A stretch of DNA of 64,000 nucleotides, from positions 7,631,001-7,695,000 of the forward strand of contig JAZBRI010000011.1 of the NCBI GenBank assembly GCA_036874045.1, given 5' to 3'. The notes under the pieces are model-generated. The model was not told the DNA's origin. It was given only the letters and a program-made list of their open reading frames with translations, and ran no database searches. This document shows positions 12,540 through 22,960 of this stretch, piece after piece (within the stretch, counting starts at the first letter, position 1; each line of letters starts with the position of its first letter). Source of the DNA: Cymodocea nodosa. Its lineage: Eukaryota; Streptophyta; Magnoliopsida; Alismatales; Cymodoceaceae. A program made the translations under genes and the position numbers.

Positions 12540-12557
12540 TGACGCCGTTGTCGGGGA
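12540..12557 (+). other. Athila C1 primer-binding site (Asp tRNA type)
   Basis: TGACGCCGTTGTCGGGGA matches the Athila/Calypso-type site TGGCGCCGTTGCCGGGGA at 16 of 18 bases. It sits 7 bp after the LTR. This and the gag and pol relatedness put the element in the Athila lineage. Confidence 0.85.
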
Positions 12558-12646
12558 ATTGAATTGAATTGAATTAATATAAGCAACTGTTAGAGCTGTT
12601 TCGTTTTAATAGCTAGAGTTGTGTGTTTTCTTCTGTAATTGAGAAT

Positions 12647-13075
12647 ATGGCATATGCTTATGCTCAAAGATTTCTGAAACCTTTAATTAGCATATGTGAA
12701 TTTTGCAATTCTGAAGGACACGACATTTCTGATTGTTTGAAATTGAGACATTTACAAATTGTTAGATCCCATGAACAACAAATGAATTATCCTCAATATA
12801 ATAGAGCCGAGTATGAGAATCCTATAGTTTACCCAACTGACAGTCAGTATAGAATGTGTAATATGATGAGAGACACTGAAGTTTGGGATAGCTATGACAG
12901 ACTGGAGCATAGTATAGAGCAAAATCTGGACAAACTGGAATACTTTATGTGTCAACAACAAGAAGTCAACCGGTTAAACTATAAGGAGGCATATTCAAAA
13001 CCTAAATAGGATATAATTTACGAAACTGAAAAAGCCATAAAGAGAATTGATCAAAAATTGAATGCAATGAAAATA
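12647..13075 (+). pseudogene. Athila C1 ORF1 start: detached gag CCHC-knuckle part
   Basis: This short ORF opens the internal region with no capsid in front of it. Near its start it has a CX2CX4HX4C knuckle (CEFCNSEGHDISDC), followed by a polar region with predicted helices. The same start, about 115 bp after the LTR end, occurs in G (32629), C5 (about 63668) and C0. In ordinary Athila elements such a knuckle follows the capsid domain in one gag; here the capsid lies at 15087. About two breaks. The ORF runs into an integrase part because the middle of pol is missing. Confidence 0.75.
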
Positions 13076-13138
13076 CAAGTTTTGCAACAGGACAATGAAA
13101 ATTATAATGTTATAATCCTGCACAACTTGCAAAATATA

Positions 13139-13965
13139 CAACAAACAATTCCTACAAAAACTAATGATAACAAAGTGGTAATACAATTTATAAGAACAAA
13201 TATATTTGCCAGATTTGGAATACCTAAAGCTATTATCAGTGATAGAGGAACTCATTTCTGTAATAGAAGTTTTGAAGCCTTAATGAAGAAATATGGAGTA
13301 AACCACAAAATTGCAACATCATATCATCCGCAAACAAGTGGACAAGTAGAAAGTGTAAACAAACAAATTAAATTAATCTTGGAAAAAGTAGTAAATCCTA
13401 CTAGAACAGATTGGGCTAATAGATTGATAGATGCACTTTGAGCTTATAGAACTGCTTATAAAACGAGCTTAGGTATGTCACCTTTAAGGCTAGTATATGG
13501 AAAAAGTTGTCATTTACCTGTTGAAATAGAACATAAAGCTTATTAGGCATTAAAAACTCTAAACACTAATTTAAATCAAGCTGCTGAAAATAGGAAAATG
13601 CAACTAATTGAATTAGAAGAATTTAGAAATGAAGCTTATTTGAAGACTGTAAGAGAAAAAGAGAAAATTAAATTCTAGCATGATAGAAAAATTATTCCTA
13701 AAAGCTTTGAAATAGGACAAGAAGTATATCTTTATATGGCTAGACTCCATAACCATCTAGGAAAATTAAGATTTAGATGGGAGGACCTTACATAGTTCGG
13801 AATGTTTATCCTTATGGAGCTATTGAAATTGAAAATCCTAAAAATTAGAATATATTTAAAGTAAATGGACAAAGACTTAAACCTATTCTGAAAACACCAA
13901 AAAACTCCTTTGGAATTATAGAAGAAGTCAGAGTAGATGATTGCTCGAGCTCTACTTAGTAAGAA
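13139..13965 (+). pseudogene. Athila C1 integrase part
   Basis: C-terminal two thirds of a Gypsy integrase. It has the core with ISDRGTHFCNRSFE near 13235-13275 and TSYHPQTSGQVE near 13317-13350, then the WANRLIDAL...YRTAYKT region and a C-terminal tail. The same DNA in G is at 36465-37260, about 93-95% alike by eye. Protease, RT and RNase H are absent. Several breaks. Confidence 0.85.
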
Positions 13966-14395
13966 ATCAGTTTTTATGTTTATATATATATGTTTATCTT
14001 AAAAAAAAATATATATAACATAAAAATAGTTGCGGTTCAACCGACTGGATCCATCGGTATGACCGGAAAATTAAAAAATATTTAGGTCTGACCGAAGCGT
14101 GGCATTAGTATGACCGGAACATTAAAAAAATATAGGTTTTACCGAAACATAATATCGATTCAACCGAAAGAAAAGTAAAAAATTAAAAAAATATTTAGGT
14201 CTGACCGAAGCATAGTATCGGTTAAATTGGAAAAAAAAATTGTATATTAATTTTCAGAAAAAAATATTGGTTTTACCGAAACATAGTATCGGTTCAACCA
14301 AAAGAAAAAAAAAAAAAAAAAAAATATTTAGGTCTGACCAAAGCATAGTATCGGTTAAACCGGTAAGAAAATAGAATAGAAAACTTACGAGAGTG
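13966..14395 (+). repeat. Degenerate ACCGAA/CGGTT repeat tract after C1 pol
   Basis: No ORF. Irregular repeats of about 50-60 bp are built from GGTTCAACCG, GGTCTGACCGAAGC and CATAGTATCGGTT, separated by A-runs. A matching tract lies after pol in G (37300-37640). It may be an old minisatellite or a structured RNA region. Confidence 0.7.
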
Positions 14396-14399
14396 AAAC

Positions 14400-14600
14400 T
14401 TAGATGTTGCCTAGTGTTAACTCAATGAAGTAAGTCCGTTGAGTGAACCGTAACTCCACGAGGTCAGTAGTATAATATAAGGTCACTTCGTTGAGTTATC
14501 TGTAACTCAACGAAGTTAGTCCGTGGAGTTAGCAACAGTAACCGACTTTGTTCTGTTGAGTAATCTGTAACTCAATGAGGTTAGTTCGTGGATTAAGCAG
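14400..14600 (+). repeat. Hairpin block upstream of C1 capsid ORF
   Basis: Holds several CGTTGAGTTA/TAACTCAACG-type inverted repeats. The best, at 14486-14515, has perfect 13-bp arms CTTCGTTGAGTTA and TAACTCAACGAAG around a TCTG loop. The corresponding block of G is at 45820-45915. Confidence 0.75.
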
Positions 14601-15086
14601 AACGGTTATTCTTTTAACCACAAACGAAACTTCGTCGGTTTAGCGGTTACCAAAATTTGAAATTAGTAGTGGTACATGTACCCATAAAAACAGGAACCAC
14701 GATGCACGTTGCAAGCCACGTTCTTGCAACAAGATTTATTCACTTTATGGATGCGCAGTATATATATGAAACAGAATGTTATTTACGAGTTACCAGCACT
14801 TTTAAAAGAAAGGAGAAAGCGTTGGAGGAATTGGAAGGAGAAGCAACTGATTCAACCTTCATCCGACAACAAATATTTATAGAATGGAAAGCTTCAAACT
14901 GGTATGTAATTAATCTTCTGCTATTTGTTTATGAGCACATGGACTCATTCTCTAAGCACTAAACGATTGGTAAGAACACCTACCTAGGAATTTTCATTGT
15001 AGAGGAGTACTGAAAAATTTTCTGAACTGAACTTTAACGAAATTCTTTGGGGTGTAACTAACCTTTCTTTAAAAGAGAACGTAGAG
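14601..15086 (+). other. Leader region of C1 capsid ORF
   Basis: Matches 45930-46435 of G. It holds a TATATATA run near 14759 where G has TATAAATA, then a CTGGTATGTAATT word resembling a 5' splice site, and an AG-rich lead into the ATG at 15087. It looks like a promoter plus 5' leader for a separate transcript. A short open frame at 14657-14962 lies here, but it is not conserved enough for me to call a gene. Confidence 0.4.
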
Positions 15087-16273
15087 ATGGCTGCTCCAGT
15101 AGAAAAACCATTAGGAGAGATTCTGTATCCTGAATTAATTGATGAACCTTCATGTATTCGATTGCCAAACTTTGAGGGAGATAGGTTTGAACTGAAATCT
15201 AATTATATTAGTCAATTGCCACATTTTCATGGATTAGAAAAAGAGGATGCCTATTATTTCCTTAGAGAATTTAACGAAGTTTGTCAAATGATGAGAATGC
15301 CGAACATGAGTATAGATGCTATTAAACTTAGATATATCCCTTTTGCTTTAAAAGATACAGCTAAGAGATGGTTATATACTCTATCGCTTGGTTCAATTTC
15401 TATATGGACTGAATTTTGCTCTGTTTTTCTGGAAAAATACTATCCAACACATCAAACGATTAAAAAGAAGAAAGAAATATTAATGCGTAGCCAAAACCAG
15501 GGTGAATCATTCTGGAAATATTTTGAAAGATTTAAAGATTTACTGACTCAATGTCCACATCATGCAATGAGTAAAGCACAATTAATAGGCATAATTTCTG
15601 AAGGCATAGATGTTTCAACGAAATCTTTATTAAAATCTACTTGTCAAAATGGATTTTTAAAATTATGTAGTGAAGAAGCATAGGCATATTTAGAAAATTT
15701 TGCAAAAAGAACTACACAGTGGGAAAATTCGGTTGAAGCTATTGCAGATAAAAGATTATTGCCAAGAGGAATGCATGAAATAGATTCCAATACTATGCTT
15801 GAGGTGAAATTAAATGAATTAACAAAGGAAATAGAAGAGTTATCATTAAATCAAAAGCTAGCAGAAAAGAATACAAACATAAATGACTTAGATATTATTT
15901 ATGCTAGAAACCAGAGAGATAACTTGGGAAATTCTTATAATCCTAATTGGAGAAATCACCCGAATTTATCTTGGAGAAACAACAATTTCCAGGGAGGAGA
16001 AAATATAAATGAGAAGAACATAAGTTATGAAGTATTAATTGAACAAGGAGCTAGAATATAGAAATTAGAAAAGATAATCCAACAACTAAACAATCGTCTA
16101 GAATTTATATTTGGAAATGCTGCAAATCAAAATCAGAATAGAAATATATCACTTAGACAAAAGGAACCAATGGAAGTTAGACCTACTGGAGGATTGCCAA
16201 TACAAGCTAAACCTAATCCTGTCAATAGAACGGTTAATGAAATTGATACCTCTTCTGGGAGGGCAGCTGAATG
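15087..16273 (+). pseudogene. Athila-like gag capsid part lying downstream of pol (C1)
   Basis: Starts at an ATG with MAAPVEKPLGEI-type sequence. The first 200 codons match the Athila/retrotransposon gag capsid domain: RLPNFEGDRFELKSNYI, then HFHGLEKEDAYYFLREF, then RYIPFALKDTAKRWL, then WTEFCSVFLEKYYP and GESFWKYFERFKDL. A coiled-coil stretch (KLNELTKEIEELSLNQK) and an Asn-rich tail follow. There is no CCHC knuckle here; that motif is in ORF1 at the other end. The ORF lies between integrase and the F-box ORF, the reverse of the normal order. About three breaks. The G copy is at 46436-46962 and 56487-57063. Confidence 0.85.
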
Positions 16274-16462
16274 AAGCAGCATATCTGAAGCAACTATCTG
16301 TATGTGTATATGTTTTATTTTAAGTTAATAGTATCGTAGAGTTAATTTTTAACTCAACGAACTTAGTCCGTTGAGTTATACCTTAACTCCACGAGGGTGT
16401 ACAGTAGTTATGTTAATTTTTGTCTCTGCTAAATTTTTGTTTTTATTTTACAGAATCGACAA
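16274..16462 (+). other. C1 spacer between capsid and F-box ORFs, possible intron with hairpins
   Basis: Contains the inverted-repeat words (16335-16395) and ends in a T-rich tract with TTTTATTTTACAG (AG at 16452-16453), a good plant 3' splice site 9 bp before the F-box ATG. A GTATGT near 16303 could be the donor. In G a GTAAGT at 57098 and ACAG at 57271 hold the same places. Confidence 0.45.
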
Positions 16463-17602
16463 ATGGAATTAATGCAATTACCGTTGGATGCACAAAGGGA
16501 AATACTAATTAACTTGTCAGCTAAAGATCTGTGCAGGCTATGTTGTGTATCAAAGGAAATTAAAGACTGTATTAAAGAAAAATATTTTTAAGGACTACAA
16601 GCTGCAAAAATGATTAAGATTAGAGATGGATTCATATGGAGGTCATTTAATCGTAGTTCAAATACCCATGAATATTTGGCTATGGAAGAAACTACTGGAA
16701 TTCCACCCAATGCATTAGAAGGAATGAGTCATATTATGGGGATAGATGAAGGATTAATCATATACAAGACGAGACCAAGGTATGCAAGTTTATCATTACC
16801 TGATATTTTGATATGAAATCTTATAACAGGAGAAGAATGTAATATAGGAAGACCTAATATATTTGAAGCACCAACTGAAAATTGTGGGTCAGCTTTAATA
16901 TTTTCTGATAAAAATTCTACAATTCCTGAAAAATTATATTATTGGAGACCTACAGGAAATTGGGGTGAAGATTTACGCTTAAGTGTGTATAATTTTTTGA
17001 ACAGATCTTGGAATGAAAACATTATGATATATTTAGGACAGAAATCATTAATTAACCAAACACATGTCATACTTGATGGATATATCTATTTAGTCACAGA
17101 GATATCAATAGCATATAGATCTGATTTATACATAGTGAGCATAGAAAGTTATGATGATTATATACAAATTTTACCTGTACCGAGTGAAATAGCTAAACCA
17201 CCATCTGCGGAATTTAATGAAATTCAAATAGGAATGTGGTATAATGAAGAAGATGATCCTACTTTATGTCTGATAAGATGGTGGGATGAACTGATGAAAT
17301 TTCAAATATGGATTATGGAAGACATGAATGAATGGAAGTGGGAAGAGGAGTATATTGAAATAGATGTAGAAATAGAAACTGCTACATTACCTTGGAACCA
17401 AAAAGGATCCCTTTCTGCATTACATATCATTAATGATAATACACTTGTATTTGGAATTTATAATATATTGCATGTTTACAAATTAAAAAGGAACAAGAAC
17501 TGCATTAAAACAGAATTAATAGCAAGAAGAACTATGCCTAAAAAGTTTGCTTGGACTGATACATTTATTCCATTTGTTTCTACTTTTCAATCATGTTCTT
17601 AA
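16463..17602 (+). pseudogene. F-box / F-box-associated-like ORF carried by Athila C1
   Basis: Encodes an F-box type protein of about 380 residues. The N-terminal 45 residues have the F-box pattern LPLDAQREIL then NLSAKDLCRLCCVSKE. The C-terminal half is rich in aromatic residues, with LIRWWDE and FQIWIMEDMNEWKWE, which recall F-box-associated domains (WMKE-type words). Known F-box proteins bind SKP1 and bring substrates to SCF ubiquitin ligases; the target here is unknown. It lies between the gag capsid and the 3' LTR, a position shared with G. No RT-like or membrane motif is seen. A few breaks; most changes against the G copy are conservative. Confidence 0.8.
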
Positions 17603-19392
17603 GGTGTGATTTTGTGTGTTTAACGTGTGTATTCTGCATTTATTTTTAGAAAGAAAAAAAAGAAAAGAATTTTGAAGTTTTCATGTTCATTTTATAAAAA
17701 AAAAAAAAAACAAAACAAAATATCAATCCAGTTTGTTGGTATCTGTTCTGGGAAACCAACTAGCTTGCTTGTGAGCCACCAAAGGCATAGAAGCCTGGGT
17801 TCCACACAAGACACTGATTTATTAATATCTGTTAAATGTTATTTTGTTTTATATTCTGTATTTATCTGGGAATGAAAAGATTTTCAAAATCAAAAATCGG
17901 AATATGCAGAAAGAGATACAAATGGAACAAGGTATGTAACCAATTACTTATCCTAAATTTTAAATCAAACAAAACTTTATTCATGCCTGCTACAATTACT
18001 GTACTTATTGTCAAATCTTTTACATTGAGGACAATGCAAAATGTAGGTATGAGGGGGAGGTAATTAAAGTAACAGCCATGTAAGTTTGTTAATTAAAGGA
18101 ATTAAAATGGTACTGCAAAGTTTTGAGGAAATTGAAAATTTTTATGAACTTGCTGTAACTATTTGATAATTGAGACTGTAAAATTTTTATAAACTACTTG
18201 AATGTTATATTTAGAAGGCTATAGAAGATGCTATAGAATTTATTATTTATGTAAATCTAGATATAGTATCTTATGATTTTTCTGAATTTCATGAGTTTAA
18301 CAGTTTCACGATTTTAAAATGAAATCAGAATATTTAATGCTTAATCAGAAAATTATCTGAAGTCCTGAAGGAGCTGAGATGTGAATTCTAGATTAAATGA
18401 AATAGATATGATGAAAGATACATTTACTTTGACTAATTGAACTTGTAGAATGATTTATGTGTAGATCTTATTGAACTACAGATAAAGTATGAGCTTATTG
18501 TTATGGATTCATATTTTTAGTAAATGATAGAAGCAGGATTATATGAGATTGGTGTTTTACTGCATCTGTATTAATGAAATACGTGCATATACAGTATGTG
18601 ATTAATGCTTTGTTTTGTGTGTGCATTTATTTTTTTTTTTTAAAAAAAAAAAAGGAAAAAAAAAACTTTGAGAGTTTATTGACTTGTTTGATCACGAGCC
18701 TTTTGTACTTGAGCAGATAGGTATGTAAGTATTGTTGACCTGAAAAAGGACTTTGAAAATTTGGCAACCTAAGATCCTGATTAGATCTAGGATTGTTGAC
18801 TGAAAGCTCGTTACATGGGTACATTAGAAAGCTCTTGTATGATTCAAGTTGGTCAAATTAACTTTTAAAGTACACAAAAAAAGAAAAAAAAAAGAAAAAG
18901 AAAAAAACATATACTGTTCTGTAAAGATACAAGTGTTTTGTGAAATACAGATATCTTATGAATCGAGTATATTTTCTGTTATCTAGAATTGCTGAAAGAT
19001 GAATCTGGAATTGACTTTTGAAGTTGTTTAATGGAAATACAATTCTTTATTCTACTTGTCTTAATTAGATTGAATTGGATTGTACTTTGATTCGTATGTT
19101 GAAATTTCTTCTAGAGAAACTTATTGGAAAATTCAGGATTACAGATGATGAAAAGAAGAACAAACGATAATATAATTAACACCTATATGAAGATGATATA
19201 CTTTGTATGTAATTTACATATCTTCTAAATATCTTTGCAGGTTGATTACTGAAACATACAGAATATATGTTTATGCTGAACAGAAGAAAAAAAAAAACAA
19301 AAGGGGAAGAATTAATTCTAGCACTTTTTGAAAGACCAATTAATTAGATCTTAGTTTGCTAAGGGACTAGCAAAATTTAGGTATGGGGGAAG
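17603..19392 (+). other. C1 non-coding region between F-box ORF and 3' LTR
   Basis: No gene. 17735-17818 is a block conserved with G (58560-58645; CTGGGAAACCAACT). 18010-18060 has CATTGAGGACAATGC followed by a purine run, a motif known from Athila/Tat elements as a polypurine-like site. 18425-19260 is the module shared with Copia A. The region ends in the true polypurine tract GGTATGGGGGAAG at 19380-19392, next to the LTR. Confidence 0.7.
19380..19392 (+). other. Polypurine tract of Athila C1
   Basis: GGTATGGGGGAAG ends exactly at the 3' LTR start (TGTTTAGAATG). G has AAGTATGGGAGAAG at 60230-60243 in the same place. Confidence 0.8.
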
Positions 19393-21252
19393 TGTTTAGA
19401 ATGAAAAAGTGCATATTATTAACGGTTAAATGATGGTTAATTGCATAATATTTAGCTTATCATAAGAGAATTAAGCTATTATGTTATAATTGCACTATTA
19501 TATGCTTTAATTGAAGAATTTGCTTAATTTTGGGGAATTAATGTTAATTTAGTATATTTATGAACTGTCGATAAATTGCTGGTTGTGAAATTCTTAAGTA
19601 TCCAAAAATGCATCTGAGCATCGGATAGTTATACCTGTAACTCTCCAAAATGTTATTTTATGTTTAAACTGCTACTGACACGTGTCGAGATCTGGTAGAT
19701 TTACTTAAGTTATAACTCGTTAAGTTAGCATAACTATACGCGTTGAGTTGCTATATTTAACACTAAGGCAACGCGTTAGGTTAGCGTTATAAACTTAAGT
19801 TGTTATTTTTGCACGTGTTTTATAGTTAAATCAATGAAGGAAGTCTGTTGAGTTATCTGTAACTCCATGGACTATATATTTTCTAATATGCCACTATAGC
19901 GGTTGCAGGAACAGACTGTTGGAAGGAAAAACCACGTTTGCACGTATCACGCAGGAATTCAATCGCATAGGGAGAAAGAAATCATCGCCGTTGATTTGAA
20001 GGAAGGAAATCCAACTGACCATTCAAGTAGAAGTAGTTACTACTGAAGAAATATAAAAGAAAAGAAGAAAAAAAGATGAAGTGTGTGTGATCGATGGACG
20101 GCCAATGTATACAGAGGAGGAGCACTGAGCTTTCTGTAGACAGTATCGGTGATTCTTTGAAGTATCACACCAACCATCGTTATCACCACCATAATCACCA
20201 ATCATCGGAGGTCTGTGAGGATACTTGCCTGATGTCGGGTCGATTCTAAGCCAAATATAGTGCCTGACAACCACTGTGAGGAGTGATCACATCGCGGGAA
20301 GGGAAGACATTTTCACCAAGCGCCGACTCATATTTCAGGAGATTGTAAAGCTTTTTGCCTTGGCTTCGGGTTGATGCCTGTATGCTGAAGAGGAGATCAT
20401 CTTGCAATTCTGGACTCGTGATTCTATAGGGAGAGGAGACAAAATTGTAAGTGGTTTAATTTTCAGTGGTGTAATCGCGTTGCAAGTAGTGTCGGAAGTA
20501 TTTACTGTCAAGTGAGATTACTTTACATTTCACCCTTCGCCCATTTCATCAAAAACAAAAAATACCAAAAACAATTTATCTTTGTTTGTATGTTGTATTT
20601 GAGTGTTGTATTATTTGTGTTTTATTGTGACTAATGTTATCTGTATTAGTTTTATGATTGTTTTATGTTAGTTTTAATTTTACAGTTTACTAAAATTGGT
20701 TCGTACAAAAAAACTTAAAGATTTTAATGGTTACTGTTTGAATCATCTGAATGTTAGTATTGCTTAATGATAAATCCAATGTTAACTAGCATTAAAAAGC
20801 TTAATTGATGTTATTTACAATCTGTGGAATCGCCCAATGGTTGGTCGAATTCTTCTGTAAATAGCAGTATTATAAAGAAGAGACATGCTCGTGGAGTTAA
20901 CTTAAGTCCACGAGGATAGTCCGTTGAGTTAGCCATAACTCAACGAACTTAGTCCGTTGAGTTAATTGTAACTCACCGGAGTGCTTATTGAATTTAAATT
21001 TGAATTGCTCACAATCAAACATTTCTTAAATTCGTCAGCAATTCCCTGTGAGATCGACCTGTACTTGCACACTGATACAATAGACACTATGCACTTATAG
21101 TTAAAGTACAAATTGGAATTAATATCTAAATTGTATTAAATGTTGTTTGTTTACTTCTAAAAGAAGGAATAGGCACAAAGATAAATTAACTAAGTAAAAA
21201 TAGAAGTAACAAATCCAAGTTTTTCTAGTGTAGTGCTGGGAAAACACGAACA
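19393..21252 (+). repeat. Athila C1 3' LTR
   Basis: 1860 bp with the same ends as the left LTR. About 21 differences in the first 415 aligned bases and fewer after that. Followed by the GACAT duplication at 21253-21257. Confidence 0.93.
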
Positions 21253-21257
21253 GACAT
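21253..21257 (+). repeat. Target site duplication, right copy, of Athila C1
   Basis: GACAT, identical to 10681-10685. Copia B gag resumes here. Confidence 0.9.
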
Positions 21258-22960
21258 GCATTAGAAGTTGCCAACAAAGGTACTAACTAGGTCAAGGAAT
21301 CTAAGATTAATATGCTTGTACATAAATATGAGCTTTTTAAAATGCACAAAAATGAATGTATCTCTGATATGTTTTCCCATTTTCTTGAGATTGTAAATTC
21401 ATTAAAATCTTTAAGCAAGAAATTCGAGGAGAAAGACTTGGTAAGAAAGATCCTTAGATCTTTAGCTAAAATTTGGACTCAAAAGACAACATCTATTGAA
21501 GAGTCCAAAGATTTAAATACATATACTCTCGATGATCTCATAGGAAATCTGACAACTTATGAAGTACAACATTTAGATCCAAAAGGGAAGAATCCTAGAA
21601 GGGATCTGGCTATTGAGGTTGATAAAGTCTTAGAAGTCACTAGTGATTTTGATGATGATTTATTGTTGTTGACCAGAAAATTTAGAAATTTATTGAAGAA
21701 ACGTAGGAACTTTAGGTTAGCAAAGACATCTAGAGATATGGAGAAGAAGTCATTCATGAAAGACAAAATCATATGCTACAAGTGCAGCAAGCCAAGTCAC
21801 TTTCAAATTGATTGTCCTCTCAATAAAGATAAAAGAATTCAAGGAGGAATTTCAGGAATAAGAAATTCAAAAAAAGAAGGGCACTTAAAGTAACATGGGA
21901 TGACTCTTCAGCTTCACAAAGTGAAGAAACAAAGGATTCAACATCAATCAATGAGTCCTCATCAACATCAGATTCAGAAGAAAATTTGGCAAATGTATGC
22001 TTCATGGCAAAATCTAGTGAGGTATCCTCTAATCAAAATGCTAGTTTTGATGGATTACTTGTTGAATACAATAAACTGGCTAGAAAATATAAGAAAGTAA
22101 AAACAGAAGGAAAGAACACTAGGAAAATGCTAGATGAATCTGAAAATAAGATTGATTTTCTGAACTCTACGTTGAATAAATTTAAAGAAGAAAATCAAAA
22201 GCATGCATAGGAAATTTTAAAGTTTACTACAATAGAAAGAAAATTGCATGCAAATTGTGAAAATTTAATTGCTGATAAAAAGAAAATGATCTGTGAAATT
22301 GAAAAACTGAAACTGACTATTACTAATTTAAATTCAGAAATTGATATGTTAAAGATTAAGGTTTGCGATCAAAAGGCTACATTAAGTAAATGGAATAATA
22401 GTCAAACTATAACAAATGAACTTAGTAGTAAAATATTAAATGTAGAAAAATATGGTATTGGTTTACACGATGCATCTTCTGAAAATTATATATTGCATGA
22501 TGGTATTGCTGAAAATAATGTCTTTATTCCTAGTACTAAGAATAGTAAAAGAAAAACTATTCCGTGTGTGATTAAAAAAGGAGATAAATATGTGCAAATT
22601 GATAAAATGCAGCATATAAATTATAGCACACGATGCAAGAATTTCAAAAGAAATTTTCAAAAAAATCAAGCTAAGTCATTTGAGAATTTTAATATTTTTG
22701 ATCAGTTTTCTTTATATTTAAAAAATATCAGATATTGGGATCAACAATCAAATAATGTCAGAAATGAAAATTTCAACTCTGATTTACATAGAGATAAATG
22801 TTCTGATAATTATAATACTAAGAGAAATAAACGTAAGAATAATTATCTGAAGAAAGATAAGTTGAAGTTTAAAAATATTTATTATTTTGATATGACTCTC
22901 TAAAATTCTTGGACCCACTCAAAAATGGGTTCCAAGAAATAAAATCTCTTCTTGACTGTT
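21258..22960 (+). pseudogene. Copia B gag, remaining part with CCHC knuckle
   Basis: Continues gag after the C1 insertion. The capsid region has FKMHKNECISDMFSHF and a leucine-rich helical stretch. The knuckle CYKCSKPSHFQIDC (CX2CX4HX4C) is near 21776-21817. A long coiled-coil, Lys/Glu/Asn-rich tail follows to the protease, as is usual for SIRE gag. A few breaks. Confidence 0.85.

Larger units (their letters stand above)
10686..21252 (+). mobile_element. Athila-like Gypsy element C1, LTR-bounded, inserted in Copia B gag
   Basis: Complete-ended element of 10.6 kb with two LTRs of about 1.85 kb and a perfect GACAT duplication. Inside, in order: PBS, CCHC-knuckle ORF, integrase, repeat tract, hairpin block, gag capsid part, hairpin block, F-box ORF, non-coding module, purine tract, LTR. 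Protease, RT and RNase H are absent, as is ORF-X. It therefore looks like a non-autonomous derivative that was mobilised by a fuller relative such as G. The LTRs differ by about 5% in the first 415 bp. Remaining coding parts carry several breaks. Confidence 0.9.

Noticed and set aside
12540-12557. A tRNA gene remnant
   Set aside because: Only the 18 bases complementary to the tRNA 3' end are present, right after the LTR, which is the pattern of a primer-binding site.
13966-14395. The ACCGAA/CGGTT tract as a CRISPR-like array
   Set aside because: Repeats are irregular and decayed, spacers are A-runs, and the setting is a plant retrotransposon.
14657-14962. Open frame of 101 codons upstream of the C1 capsid
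   Set aside because: The corresponding region of G does not keep it as coding, and it fits better as a leader with a splice-donor-like word.
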